Assembly: GCA_023416895.1 (NCBI GenBank)
Contig: JAEZGQ010000030.1
Span: 1 to 9,157, forward strand
Source of the DNA: Bacillota bacterium
Lineage (GTDB): Bacteria; Bacillota; Clostridia; Christensenellales; CAG-138
Length of the DNA: 9,157 nt
Direction: 5' to 3'
Made by a program: the position numbers and the translations under genes
Notes under the pieces: model-generated
Database searches by the model: none
What the model was told of the DNA's origin: nothing
The model's input: only the letters and a program-made list of their open reading frames with translations
Shown here: positions 1 through 6,412 of the stretch, piece after piece
Layout: every line of letters starts with the position of its first letter
Numbering within the stretch: the stretch's first letter is position 1

Positions 1-964
1 TTGGGATATAATGAAGCGCCGCGTCGCAGGCATTAAGTGGTGGCATGCCGGCAATAAGAAGCGCTGTAAGCGCCGCTACGTACATAGCCGCATAAAGCCC
101 GGTTTTTCGGTGGGTGAACACCGCATCAATGTAGGCAAGACGCGCCGCCTCCGCCGGGCGGCCCGGGCAGGCAAGCCCGTACACCGCCGTACGTATCGCC
201 GCGCCGCAATACTCGGAGGATGGGTTTAGCACCTCGGAAAAGCGAAGATAGTACGAGTCCTCATGCACGGGCTCGTCGCAAAGGTCATCTGTCTCAAACA
301 CATTTTGCTGCAGCATTGCCGCCGTCACAACGCGCTCCGCGCCGAAAATGAAATTGATCGGTATATGCCTTTGCCAGTTGCGGCGCACATCGTCGAGCGT
401 AAAGGTTCTCCCTTTTTCCTCCAAAAGGCATAGGCCTAGTGCCAGATAGTTAAGGTCGTCATCCGCCGCGGCATAGCGTATGTGTTCGCGCGCTGCTTCA
501 AACGAAGACATGTGCCGCCTGCCAAGCTCACTTAAAAACCGCTCCGAGATATAATCATCGATCGGCCATTCGCCGCAGCGCAAGCCCGCTTCGCGAAGCT
601 CGCCGCAGCTCGGGTTCACCTCCAAGGGCTTGCCGAGTATGCAGCCCTGCACTGCGCCGTAACAAGCAGCGCGCGCTCTGTCAGAATAGAGAAGGCGCAA
701 TGTTTTGCTTGCAGCGGGCGGCGCTTCCGCCTTCTTAAACTCGCAGGCGTTCACGATGGCGGCATAGTCGTTTGGTTCCTCATACGCCCAAGTAGCGCGC
801 ATAGGAGTTGCGGGAAGGGACTTTGCAAACGCAAAGCAGGCATCATAACTGTCGGGCAGGCTATTGAGCTTCTCCCACAGGCCGTCCATGCAATAGCCCT
901 GTGCATCCATGCGCGACACCGTACGGGAAAGCAAACTTTTGAGTTGATCGAGCGGGGGGATCAT
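1..964 (-). CDS. ADP-ribosylglycohydrolase-family protein, C-terminus outside the window
   Basis: I translated this frame from the reverse strand: 321 residues are present and the frame is still open at the left edge. The start ATG (964-962) follows AAGGAG by 6 bases. Residues 1-90 are an N-terminal extension I do not recognise. From about residue 96 the ADP-ribosylglycohydrolase (DraG/ARH) pattern appears: GAVQGCILGKPLE (103-115), a DDD metal-site cluster (168-170) followed by LNYLALGL, AAIRTAVYGLACPG (255-268) and the helix motif THRKTGLYAAMYVAA (284-298). The second DxD(S/T) metal motif would lie beyond the edge. Family members remove ADP-ribose from proteins, but many copies sit in sugar-catabolic operons where the substrate is unknown. 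Here the gene is last in view of a sugar-uptake operon, behind a possible terminator. No signal peptide is seen, so it should be cytoplasmic. A role in cleaving a glycosyl-amino acid bond is speculation. Confidence 0.85.
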   Translation of the reverse strand, partial: MIPPLDQLKSLLSRTVSRMDAQGYCMDGLWEKLNSLPDSYDACFAFAKSLPATPMRATWAYEEPNDYAAIVNACEFKKAEAPPAASKTLRLLYSDRARAACYGAVQGCILGKPLEVNPSCGELREAGLRCGEWPIDDYISERFLSELGRRHMSSFEAAREHIRYAAADDDLNYLALGLCLLEEKGRTFTLDDVRRNWQRHIPINFIFGAERVVTAAMLQQNVFETDDLCDEPVHEDSYYLRFSEVLNPSSEYCGAAIRTAVYGLACPGRPAEAARLAYIDAVFTHRKTGLYAAMYVAALTALLIAGMPPLNACDAALHYIP

Positions 965-987
965 AAATTTCTCCTTCTTGCAATCGA

Positions 988-1013
988 AAAAGGAGGCCGT
1001 AAGGCTTCCTTTT
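988..1013 (-). terminator. Hairpin with T-run between the epimerase and ADP-ribosylglycohydrolase genes
   Basis: An 11-bp stem (988-998 with 1003-1013, one imperfect pair) closes a 4-base loop. Read on the minus strand it ends in TTTTT. It lies in the 64-base gap after the epimerase stop and can act as a full or partial intrinsic terminator. On the plus strand the imperfect pair is a G-T wobble and the loop is GTAA, so it may be bidirectional. The downstream gene has its own strong ribosome binding site, so readthrough is plausible. Confidence 0.55.
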
Positions 1014-1028
1014 CATTTTGCTATTTTC

Positions 1029-1925
1029 TTAGCCGAAGAACCGCCGCATCAGCGGCAACTGTGCCCGTGCCACATGCTCGGGATCTTGCTCGCTCGCCAC
1101 GGTTTCGTTAACGAACACAACAGAATTCCCCACTTCGCGCACGGCTTTGCTGAGCGCGTCCCAGTTAACGCCACCCTCCATGGGTAAACAGGTTTCGCCG
1201 CCGTCCCATACGGTGCTGTCGCCACGGGAAAGTACACGGCTGCCGTACCCGCCCTCGGGCTTTCCGCCATAGGGCCTAAGAATTTTCATATCCTTGATAT
1301 GGTACTGCGCAATGCGCTTGCCGAGCGTGCGCACGCCGCACACGGGGTCCTCACCCGCAAGTAACGCATTCCCTACGTCATAATAGGCGCGGCAATGTGG
1401 CGAACCAACCGCATCGACAAGGTCAGAAAGTTCCTGTGCCGTCCAAAGAATCCTTTGGCACACGTTTTCTACGCCGAGCGTAACGCCGCGCTCCCCCGCT
1501 TCCGCGGCGAGCGGCCGAAGGGTTTGAGCAAGCGTTTCCCGTGCGCGCTCCAATGAGTATTCAAATGGTGTGCCAACGGGGAGAAGCAGCATGGAAGCAC
1601 CCAGTTTTTCGGCTCTTTCGAGCGCCCAGCGGACGATTTCGGCGCCGAATATCCTTTCCTCGGCACTTCCCGCAGCGAGGTTAACATACCAAAGCACGCC
1701 TAGGCACAACGATTGTATGGGGATGCCCGTTTGTTTTTTGCGCCCGCTGCCATCGAACCGTTCCGCATCAAACGCCGAAGCATACTTATAAAAATCCACA
1801 CGGCTGTTGACGCGCGGCTGCACGTCGATTTCAAAAGCATCGTAGCCGATGCGCGCGGCCGCCTCAATCGCAGCCTCCGTATCTTGAATGGCCAAAGCAC
1901 AGCTGTGAATACCGTAACTTATCAT
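1029..1925 (-). CDS. Sugar (phosphate) isomerase/epimerase, xylose-isomerase-like TIM barrel
   Basis: 298 residues, the usual length for the AP-endonuclease-2/xylose-isomerase-like TIM-barrel family. The four expected divalent-metal ligands are visible at strand ends: E153 (GVENV), D183 (YYDVGN), H209 (YHIKD) and E274 (FVNE). The C-terminal GVNWDAL (252-258) is also typical. Such enzymes isomerise or epimerise sugars or sugar conjugates in the cytoplasm through an enediol. The start ATG (1925-1923) follows AAAGGAG by 9 bases, and that site overlaps the last codons of the upstream permease gene, six bases away, so the two are one transcript. E. coli FrlC, which epimerises psicosyl-lysine to fructosyl-lysine, belongs to the same fold family, and the gene context makes a FrlC-like role attractive. 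The sequence alone does not fix the substrate; a plain sugar-phosphate epimerase is the main alternative. Confidence 0.88.
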   Translation of the reverse strand: MISYGIHSCALAIQDTEAAIEAAARIGYDAFEIDVQPRVNSRVDFYKYASAFDAERFDGSGRKKQTGIPIQSLCLGVLWYVNLAAGSAEERIFGAEIVRWALERAEKLGASMLLLPVGTPFEYSLERARETLAQTLRPLAAEAGERGVTLGVENVCQRILWTAQELSDLVDAVGSPHCRAYYDVGNALLAGEDPVCGVRTLGKRIAQYHIKDMKILRPYGGKPEGGYGSRVLSRGDSTVWDGGETCLPMEGGVNWDALSKAVREVGNSVVFVNETVASEQDPEHVARAQLPLMRRFFG

Positions 1926-1931
1926 GTATTA

Positions 1932-2774
1932 TTACTCCTTTACGCTGCCTGCAGTAAGCCCCGCGACCATGTACTTCTGCACAGCAAAGAACAGCGCCAC
2001 AACCGGCAGGAGCGTAACCGACGCTGCGGCAGACATCTGTCCCCAGTCGATGTCGTACTTCTGCACGAAGTTAAGAAGCCCGGCAGGAATGGTGCGAAGG
2101 CTTTCGGAGTTGATCATCATCAAAGAATAGAACAGCTCGTTCCAGCAGCCCGTGAAAGCGAACACGAAAATGGCAACAATGCTTGGCAACATCACGGGCA
2201 GCACGATCCTTACAACGCTTCCAAAACGGCTGCAACCGTCGATCTGCGCCGCCTCCTCAAGCGAAACGGGGATGCGCGTGAAGAACGATGACATCGTGAT
2301 CATGCAAAACGGTATGTTTGTGGCTGTATAGGTGATAATGAGTGACGCGAGCTTGTTGATGAGCTCAAGCTTGGAATAGAGCACGAACATCGGAATGATA
2401 GCCGTAATCAGCGGCACCATCTGCGAGGCAAGCATGATGAGCATGATGGCGCTCTTGCCACGGAAGCGGAAGCGCGAAAGTGCATAGCCTCCCATCACCG
2501 CCGGTATTACGATGAACACGCAGCTAACAAGCGTTACGATCAGGCTGTTTTTGATGTAGGAGCCGAAGTTGGTCTTGCCGAACGCGTTTTCGTAGTGCTG
2601 CGTGGTGGGCGACTGCGGCAAAAGATGAAGCTCGTTGTTGGTGAGTATCTCTTTGTCGTCCTTAAAAGACGTGGATACCAGCCAAAAGAACGGGAAGATC
2701 GTCCACAGCAGAAACAGCAGAAGGAGCGCCCATTTACCAACGGTCATCAGCGTTTTTTTTGCTTTAACGTCCAT
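1932..2774 (-). CDS. Carbohydrate ABC transporter permease, MalG type (CUT1)
   Basis: 280 residues starting MDVKAKKTL, a normal length for a MalG-like inner-membrane permease. There are six likely membrane segments, the first at about residues 13-35 followed by the typical TSFK. The cytoplasmic EAA loop, which docks on the ATPase, is SLEEAAQIDGCSRFG (171-185) followed by VLPVMLPS. The C-terminus AGLTAGSVKE is the common ending of this family. The ATG (2774-2772) overlaps the TGA of the preceding permease by one base (TGATG), which indicates translational coupling. A TTG one codon upstream could also start translation but is less likely. It should form a heterodimer with the 2774-3676 product. 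No ATPase gene is in the window, so a shared MsmX/MsmK-type ATPase encoded elsewhere is the likely partner. Confidence 0.93.
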   Translation of the reverse strand: MDVKAKKTLMTVGKWALLLLFLLWTIFPFFWLVSTSFKDDKEILTNNELHLLPQSPTTQHYENAFGKTNFGSYIKNSLIVTLVSCVFIVIPAVMGGYALSRFRFRGKSAIMLIMLASQMVPLITAIIPMFVLYSKLELINKLASLIITYTATNIPFCMITMSSFFTRIPVSLEEAAQIDGCSRFGSVVRIVLPVMLPSIVAIFVFAFTGCWNELFYSLMMINSESLRTIPAGLLNFVQKYDIDWGQMSAAASVTLLPVVALFFAVQKYMVAGLTAGSVKE

Positions 2775-3676
2775 CAAAAATCACCCGCCTTGTTGTATTG
2801 CGTTGCCTTGATGAACACGATGGCGTAAAGCGTGAGCATCAGCATGATGATTAGGCCTACCGCCGAGCCGTACCCAAAGTCGAGGCTTGAAAAAGCCTGA
2901 TTGTATACATACAACGGCAGCGTGGAACTTGAATAAGCCGGGCCACCGCCGGTCATGACGTAAAGAACATCCGAGGAGTTAAACACCCATATTACGCGAA
3001 GGAGAAGCGTTGTCAAAACCGTTGGCTTAATGTACGGCATCGTGATGTTGAAAAATATTCGAACCGAACCCGCACCGTCGATACGGGCGGACTCAATGAC
3101 ATCGTTGGGGATGGATTGCAGCGCAGCGAGCAGCATGATGCCAAAAAACGGTATACCGTACCAGATCATAGCGACGATAGGCCCCACCATAGAGGTAGCC
3201 GTCGTACCAAGCCACGACATGGGTCCGTCGATTAGGCCGAGGTTTTCGAGCACATAGTTTAAAACGCCGTTTCGCTCGGAAAAGATGAAGCGAAACACAA
3301 GGCCGATCAAATAGCTCGACACTGCCCATGGCAGAAAGACAATGGATTGATAAATGCCCTTAAAGCGGAATTTGGTATTAAGAAGAAGCGCAAGTCCCAG
3401 GCCTATCAAAAACTGCATGCCAACGACCACTACCACCCACACGAGGGAATTGAGCATGACCTTGGGGATATTGGGGTCCTGAAACATACGAATGAAGTTC
3501 TGGAACCCTGCAAAGTAAATATCCTTGGGACGCATGAGGTTGTAGTTCATCATGGACAGCTTGACGCTGTACAGCAGCGGATACCCTATTACTACAATGA
3601 CCATGACCATTGCCGGAAGCAACAGCAAATAGGGGGTAAGCTTTTTCCTTCTTGCCAGATCTGGCAATTTCGTCAT
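2774..3676 (-). CDS. Carbohydrate ABC transporter permease, MalF type (CUT1)
   Basis: 300 residues starting MTKLPDLARRKK. The first membrane segment (about 14-36) is followed by the LYSVKLSM pattern typical of MalF-like permeases, and about six segments are seen. The EAA loop is IESARIDGAGSVRIFFNITMP (194-214). TGGGP (242-246) is a further family hallmark. The reading frame is open upstream to 3730, but I chose the ATG at 3676-3674 because GGGAG lies 8 bases before it, it begins the usual charged N-terminus, and the upstream ATGs lack a ribosome binding site. It is encoded 97 bases after the binding-protein gene, with a strong hairpin between them. With the MalG-type partner it forms the membrane channel for the ligand captured by the 3774-5153 lipoprotein. 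Confidence 0.93.
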   Translation of the reverse strand: MTKLPDLARRKKLTPYLLLLPAMVMVIVVIGYPLLYSVKLSMMNYNLMRPKDIYFAGFQNFIRMFQDPNIPKVMLNSLVWVVVVVGMQFLIGLGLALLLNTKFRFKGIYQSIVFLPWAVSSYLIGLVFRFIFSERNGVLNYVLENLGLIDGPMSWLGTTATSMVGPIVAMIWYGIPFFGIMLLAALQSIPNDVIESARIDGAGSVRIFFNITMPYIKPTVLTTLLLRVIWVFNSSDVLYVMTGGGPAYSSSTLPLYVYNQAFSSLDFGYGSAVGLIIMLMLTLYAIVFIKATQYNKAGDF

Positions 3677-3710
3677 CGGATCATCTCCCATCAGAAGTGT
3701 ATCGAAATGC

Positions 3711-3750
3711 CGCGGCGGCAGCAACAACATCTGTTATAGCTGCCGCCGCG
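3711..3750 (-). other. Intercistronic GC-rich hairpin, 12-bp perfect stem
   Basis: CGCGGCGGCAGC (3711-3722) and its exact complement (3739-3750) enclose a 16-base loop in the gap between the binding-protein and MalF-type permease genes. There is no T-run after it on the minus strand (GCATTTCG), so it is unlikely to be an efficient terminator. By analogy with the malE-malF intercistronic element of E. coli, it probably protects the 3' end of the binding-protein mRNA so that this protein is made in excess over the permeases. Confidence 0.75.
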
Positions 3751-3773
3751 CTCAGTCATTTGAATGGACGGTA

Positions 3774-5153
3774 TTAGCCGCCGGTTACATCCGTATCATA
3801 CTCTTTGCTCAGCCAAGCAGCAAGGTTCTTAAGAGTATCTTCTGCCGATTGCTGGCCTGCCATGTACTTCTGGCATTCGCCCGAGGCATATTCAGAGATA
3901 AAGTAGCCCCATTGGGTCAGCTGTGTGGGCTGGGTGAGATACTGGAGGTTGGGGTCCTGAAGCGTGTCGGCAAAGCCCTTAAGGTAACCTTCCTGGAAGT
4001 ACGGGTCACCAAGCATCTGGTTGTAGATGGGCAGCGCCGTGAGCGCCTTGCAGTATTCGGCGTTGACCTCAGGAGAGGACAGGTACATCACAAGCTCCTT
4101 GGCAAGATCGGGGTACTCGGTGTTGGCGGAAACCATCATGCCCGCAGAGTGTCCCCAAACCATCTTTGTCTTGCTGCCGTCGGCATTCTTGGGGAAAGGC
4201 AGTACCGTCCAATCACCATCCTGCATCCTCTGGGAGCAGGTGAGCGTAACCTCAGCGGAGTTGTTGAGCGTTGCGGTCTGGTAGCTCACAAAGCCTTCAA
4301 CCATTTCCTTAAAGCCCCAGGTAATGGAATCCTTGGGAGCATAACCGTCTACGTACAGGCCATAGAATTCCTTGAAGTAATCAAGCGCTTTGGGATCTTC
4401 CAGAATGGATACGTTGTTTCCGTTGGGGAACATCGAATCCACGTTGAGGCGGTTGCAGAGATACTCGTAGAAGCGCATAAAACCGTTGGGGCCGCCGCGG
4501 AAGGACATTCCGAATTCGTTACCGGAGGTGGTAGCCCTTACAACCTCAAAGTACTTGTCCCAAGTCCAATTCGCGCGAAGATCGTCGATGCTGTAGCCTG
4601 CGGCTTCCAGCATATTCACGTTTACGTAGATGCCTTGTGCGCCGTAGCCGTCGGGGATAGCGTAGACCTTGCCGTCGTAGGTGAACAGGTCAGAGGACTG
4701 TACGCCGGCGGTGCAAAGATCCGCATAGTAGCCGGAATCGGTCCAAGCCTGCGTCAGGTCGAGAATTTTATCGTCGGGCGCAAGTGCCAACAGATAGCTT
4801 ACGTCACCGGTGAGTACGTCAGGAAGCGTGTCGGAAGCGGACATCGCCACAACCTTTTTGAACGCTTCATCCCAGGGAACCGTGGTGTATTCTACCGTTA
4901 CGCCCGGGTGATCCGCTTCAAATTGGTCGATGTACTTTTCGAAATGCGGGTTGGTTTCGTCCATCGGGAACACGTTAAGGAAGGTCAGCTTAATTTCTTC
5001 CTGATTGCCCGTATCGTTGTTCCCCGCTGGCGTCTGCGTGCCAACCGAAGGACTTTCTGTGTTCGGATCGACCGCTGGCGCCTTCGTGCATCCGGCAACT
5101 GCTCCCAGCAGCATTACCATTGCCACGAGAATTGCCAATGTGCGCTTTTTCAT
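3774..5153 (-). CDS. Extracellular sugar-binding lipoprotein (solute-binding protein family 1)
   Basis: 459 residues, the usual size for a CUT1 substrate-binding protein. The N-terminus MKKRTLAILVAMVMLLGAVAGC is a lipoprotein signal peptide; the lipobox is VAGC (19-22), with C22 as the lipidated residue. A Thr/Pro/Asn/Gly-rich linker (about 23-50) then leads into the folded domain, which begins EEIKLTFLNVFP. Family signs include FEADHPGVTVEYTTVPWDE, the hinge-region YDGKVYAIPDGYGAQGIYVN, and KAMLWGHSAG-like residues (actual KMVWGHSAGMM) near the ligand cleft. The start ATG follows GAGGAGG by about 7 bases. It is the first gene of the minus-strand operon and is transcribed from a strong divergent promoter. 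It sets ligand specificity for the transporter. In the frl locus of B. subtilis the equivalent is FrlO; orthology is not shown here, so no symbol is given. Confidence 0.93.
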   Translation of the reverse strand: MKKRTLAILVAMVMLLGAVAGCTKAPAVDPNTESPSVGTQTPAGNNDTGNQEEIKLTFLNVFPMDETNPHFEKYIDQFEADHPGVTVEYTTVPWDEAFKKVVAMSASDTLPDVLTGDVSYLLALAPDDKILDLTQAWTDSGYYADLCTAGVQSSDLFTYDGKVYAIPDGYGAQGIYVNVNMLEAAGYSIDDLRANWTWDKYFEVVRATTSGNEFGMSFRGGPNGFMRFYEYLCNRLNVDSMFPNGNNVSILEDPKALDYFKEFYGLYVDGYAPKDSITWGFKEMVEGFVSYQTATLNNSAEVTLTCSQRMQDGDWTVLPFPKNADGSKTKMVWGHSAGMMVSANTEYPDLAKELVMYLSSPEVNAEYCKALTALPIYNQMLGDPYFQEGYLKGFADTLQDPNLQYLTQPTQLTQWGYFISEYASGECQKYMAGQQSAEDTLKNLAAWLSKEYDTDVTGG

Positions 5154-5210
5154 TTCCGTTCCTCCTCATACTTGTGTGATTTGTTTTTGACCAAGACCTT
5201 TGGGGAATCG

Positions 5211-5224
5211 TTAAATCGTTCGCA
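5211..5224 (-). promoter_or_regulatory. Possible catabolite-responsive element (cre)
   Basis: Read on the minus strand, TGCGAACGATTTAA matches 8 of the 10 fixed positions of the CcpA site TGNAANCGNTNNCA. It lies about 20-33 bases downstream of the predicted start of the binding-protein transcript, a common position for roadblock-type repression by CcpA. Two mismatches keep confidence low. Confidence 0.3.
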
Positions 5225-5242
5225 TTTTTTGTTTGACTTGCC

Positions 5243-5252
5243 TTGTTATTAT
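5243..5252 (+). promoter_or_regulatory. Operator-like element copy 1 (TTGTTATTAT)
   Basis: This is one of the TTGTTATWAT-type elements found in both divergent spacers. It overlaps the predicted -10 box and start point of the binding-protein operon promoter, a repressor-type position. Confidence 0.4.
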
Positions 5253-5280
5253 TCTATATAATGTTATAACAATTTGTCAA
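5251..5280 (-). promoter_or_regulatory. Promoter of the binding-protein/transporter operon
   Basis: On the minus strand TTGACA (5280-5275) is a perfect -35 box. It is followed after 18 bases by TAGAAT (5256-5251); an alternative -10, TATAGA, lies at 16 bases. The start point would fall near 5244, giving a leader of about 90 bases. Operator-like elements lie upstream of the -35, inside the spacer and on the -10/start point. Confidence 0.75.
5261..5273 (-). promoter_or_regulatory. Operator-like element copy 2 (ATTGTTATAACAT)
   Basis: This copy contains the 10-bp perfect palindrome TGTTATAACA (5262-5271) and sits between the -35 and -10 boxes of the binding-protein promoter. The overlapping TATAATGTTATAA (5257-5269) occurs again, identical, at 7543-7555. 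A GntR-family dimer could bind here and block polymerase. Confidence 0.55.
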
Positions 5281-5281
5281 C

Positions 5282-5299
5282 AGTTTATTATAACAAACT
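5282..5299. promoter_or_regulatory. 18-bp inverted repeat, operator-like element copy 3
   Basis: AGTTTATTATAACAAACT is an 18-bp inverted repeat with one mismatched pair. Its minus-strand reading contains TTTGTTATAAT, which is also found exactly at 7538-7548. It lies just upstream of the -35 box of the binding-protein promoter and over the expected -35 region of the asparaginase promoter, so one bound dimer could affect both directions. Confidence 0.6.
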
Positions 5300-5309
5300 A
5301 TCCAAAATC

Positions 5310-5315
5310 TATAAT
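5310..5315 (+). promoter_or_regulatory. -10 box of the likely asparaginase promoter
   Basis: TATAAT is a perfect -10 box, but no good -35 is seen 16-18 bases upstream, where operator-like copy 3 lies. The start point would be near 5322, giving a leader of about 110 bases that contains a small GNRA-capped hairpin at 5378-5395. Because the -35 is weak, the assignment is moderate. Confidence 0.5.
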
Positions 5316-5317
5316 CC

Positions 5318-5327
5318 TTGTTATGAT
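5318..5327 (+). promoter_or_regulatory. Operator-like element copy 4 (TTGTTATGAT)
   Basis: TTGTTATGATGTT (5318-5330) matches 12 of 13 bases of TTGTTATAATGTT at 7539-7551. It lies over the predicted start point of the asparaginase transcript. Confidence 0.4.
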
Positions 5328-5433
5328 GTTGCCATGGAGTACCGATCAACTGAGCTAAATGCCCTATCGGCGCACATCGCTCGTGCAAACGAGTGCCCAC
5401 TCTTATCAATTACAAACAAACGGAGGCATATTT

Positions 5434-6399
5434 ATGGAACATCCTGTTTTATACGTTGAAACGCGCGGCGGCATAACGGAAAACGAGCATCGCGGCAGCT
5501 TGGCCGTTGTGGACAACAAAGGTAATTTAATGCTTTCCTACGGCGATGTTCACAGCCCACGCTATTTTCGCAGCTCCTCCAAGCCCTTACAGGCACTTCC
5601 CGTGTTCGCGCGCCATCTAGACAGGCTAAACGGCACAACGCAAGAGGAAAGTGTGATCTTCGCCGCCTCGCATCTTGGAGATCAATGCCATATCGACACC
5701 GTGCGCCGCATCCTCAAACACAATGGTTTTTCAGAAGGGCAGCTCATCATGAACCCTGCCTTGGGTCGCAGCGGCGAAACCTGCAAGCCCGCACATTGCT
5801 GCTCCGGCAAACATACGGCATTGATGCTTCTTGCCAAGGAGCTCTGTGGCGATTATACCGATTACTGGCGGCTCGAAAGCGCCGCACAAAAGGAGGTTTT
5901 AAGCGCAATTGCAACAATGTCGAACTGCGAGCGCGAATCGATCAAAACGGGCATAGACGGCTGCGGCGTTCCCGTGTTTGCCGTACCACTTAAAAACATG
6001 GCGCTTTCCTTTTTGCGGCTTGCCCGCCCGCAAATGATTCCCGATGCAGCGCTTGCCACTGCGGCGGATACACTTGGGGCTGCCATCAACGCTTACCCTC
6101 ACATGATACGCGGAAACGGCGCGCTCGATACGATCATCAACACGGATAAGAACCTTATTGCTAAAAGCGGCCGCTGCGGAGTGTACTGTATAGGCTTCCG
6201 CAACGAAGGGCTCGGCCTTGCGCTCAAAATCGATGACGGCTGCGATTTGCATTTGCCGATTTTACTTGCGGCGATTTTCCGCAAGCTGGGCTACGGCAAC
6301 AGGGAGCTTCTAAACGAGCTTGACGAACTTTTGCCCGCCGCGATCTTGGATGATACCGGAAAACATGCGGGCAGCCTCCTTGCGACATTACCCGTCTGA
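5434..6399 (+). CDS. L-asparaginase, Rhizobium etli type (Asparaginase_II family)
   Basis: 321 residues starting MEHPVLYVETRGG; the ATG is 7 bases after GGAGG. The protein belongs to the R. etli-type asparaginases, which resemble serine beta-lactamases in fold and not the classical type I/II enzymes. All active-site positions I recall for the R. etli enzyme ReAV have counterparts: the two Ser-Lys pairs (S47 with K50 in SSSKPLQ, and S79 in ASHLGD with K244 in LIAKSG) and the zinc-site trio C123, K126 (CCSGKH) and C177 (GIDGCG). It should therefore be active and hydrolyse asparagine, or an asparagine side-chain amide in a conjugate, to aspartate and ammonia. No signal peptide is present, so it is probably cytoplasmic. 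It is divergent from the transporter operon and convergent with the SIS gene. The context suggests the true substrate may be a glycated asparagine; free asparagine remains the simplest alternative. Confidence 0.9.
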   Translation: MEHPVLYVETRGGITENEHRGSLAVVDNKGNLMLSYGDVHSPRYFRSSSKPLQALPVFARHLDRLNGTTQEESVIFAASHLGDQCHIDTVRRILKHNGFSEGQLIMNPALGRSGETCKPAHCCSGKHTALMLLAKELCGDYTDYWRLESAAQKEVLSAIATMSNCERESIKTGIDGCGVPVFAVPLKNMALSFLRLARPQMIPDAALATAADTLGAAINAYPHMIRGNGALDTIINTDKNLIAKSGRCGVYCIGFRNEGLGLALKIDDGCDLHLPILLAAIFRKLGYGNRELLNELDELLPAAILDDTGKHAGSLLATLPV

Positions 6400-6412
6400 T
6401 ATCGAGCTCTAC

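Noticed and set aside
1713..2291. A 192-codon plus-strand frame opposite the epimerase and MalG-type permease.
   Set aside because: It is antisense to two well-supported genes, with no ribosome binding site and no family features.
3677..3730. A longer start for the MalF-type permease (18 extra residues).
   Set aside because: The extra residues do not look like a permease N-terminus and the ATG at 3676 has a GGGAG site; the upstream ATGs do not.
3347..3739. A 130-codon plus-strand frame opposite the MalF-type permease.
   Set aside because: It is antisense to a clear permease, has a low-complexity end, and has no ribosome binding site.
3849..5261. A 470-codon open frame on the plus strand opposite the binding-protein gene.
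   Set aside because: It mirrors the codon pattern of a clear solute-binding protein with signal peptide and ribosome binding site on the other strand; its translation shows no recognisable domain and it has no convincing ribosome binding site.
5323..5358. A possible 11-residue leader peptide in the asparaginase leader.
   Set aside because: There is no ribosome binding site, no run of a regulatory amino acid and no attenuator hairpin with a T-run before the gene.
5335..5459. A 41-codon frame overlapping the asparaginase start.
   Set aside because: It has no ribosome binding site and runs out of frame into a strongly supported gene.
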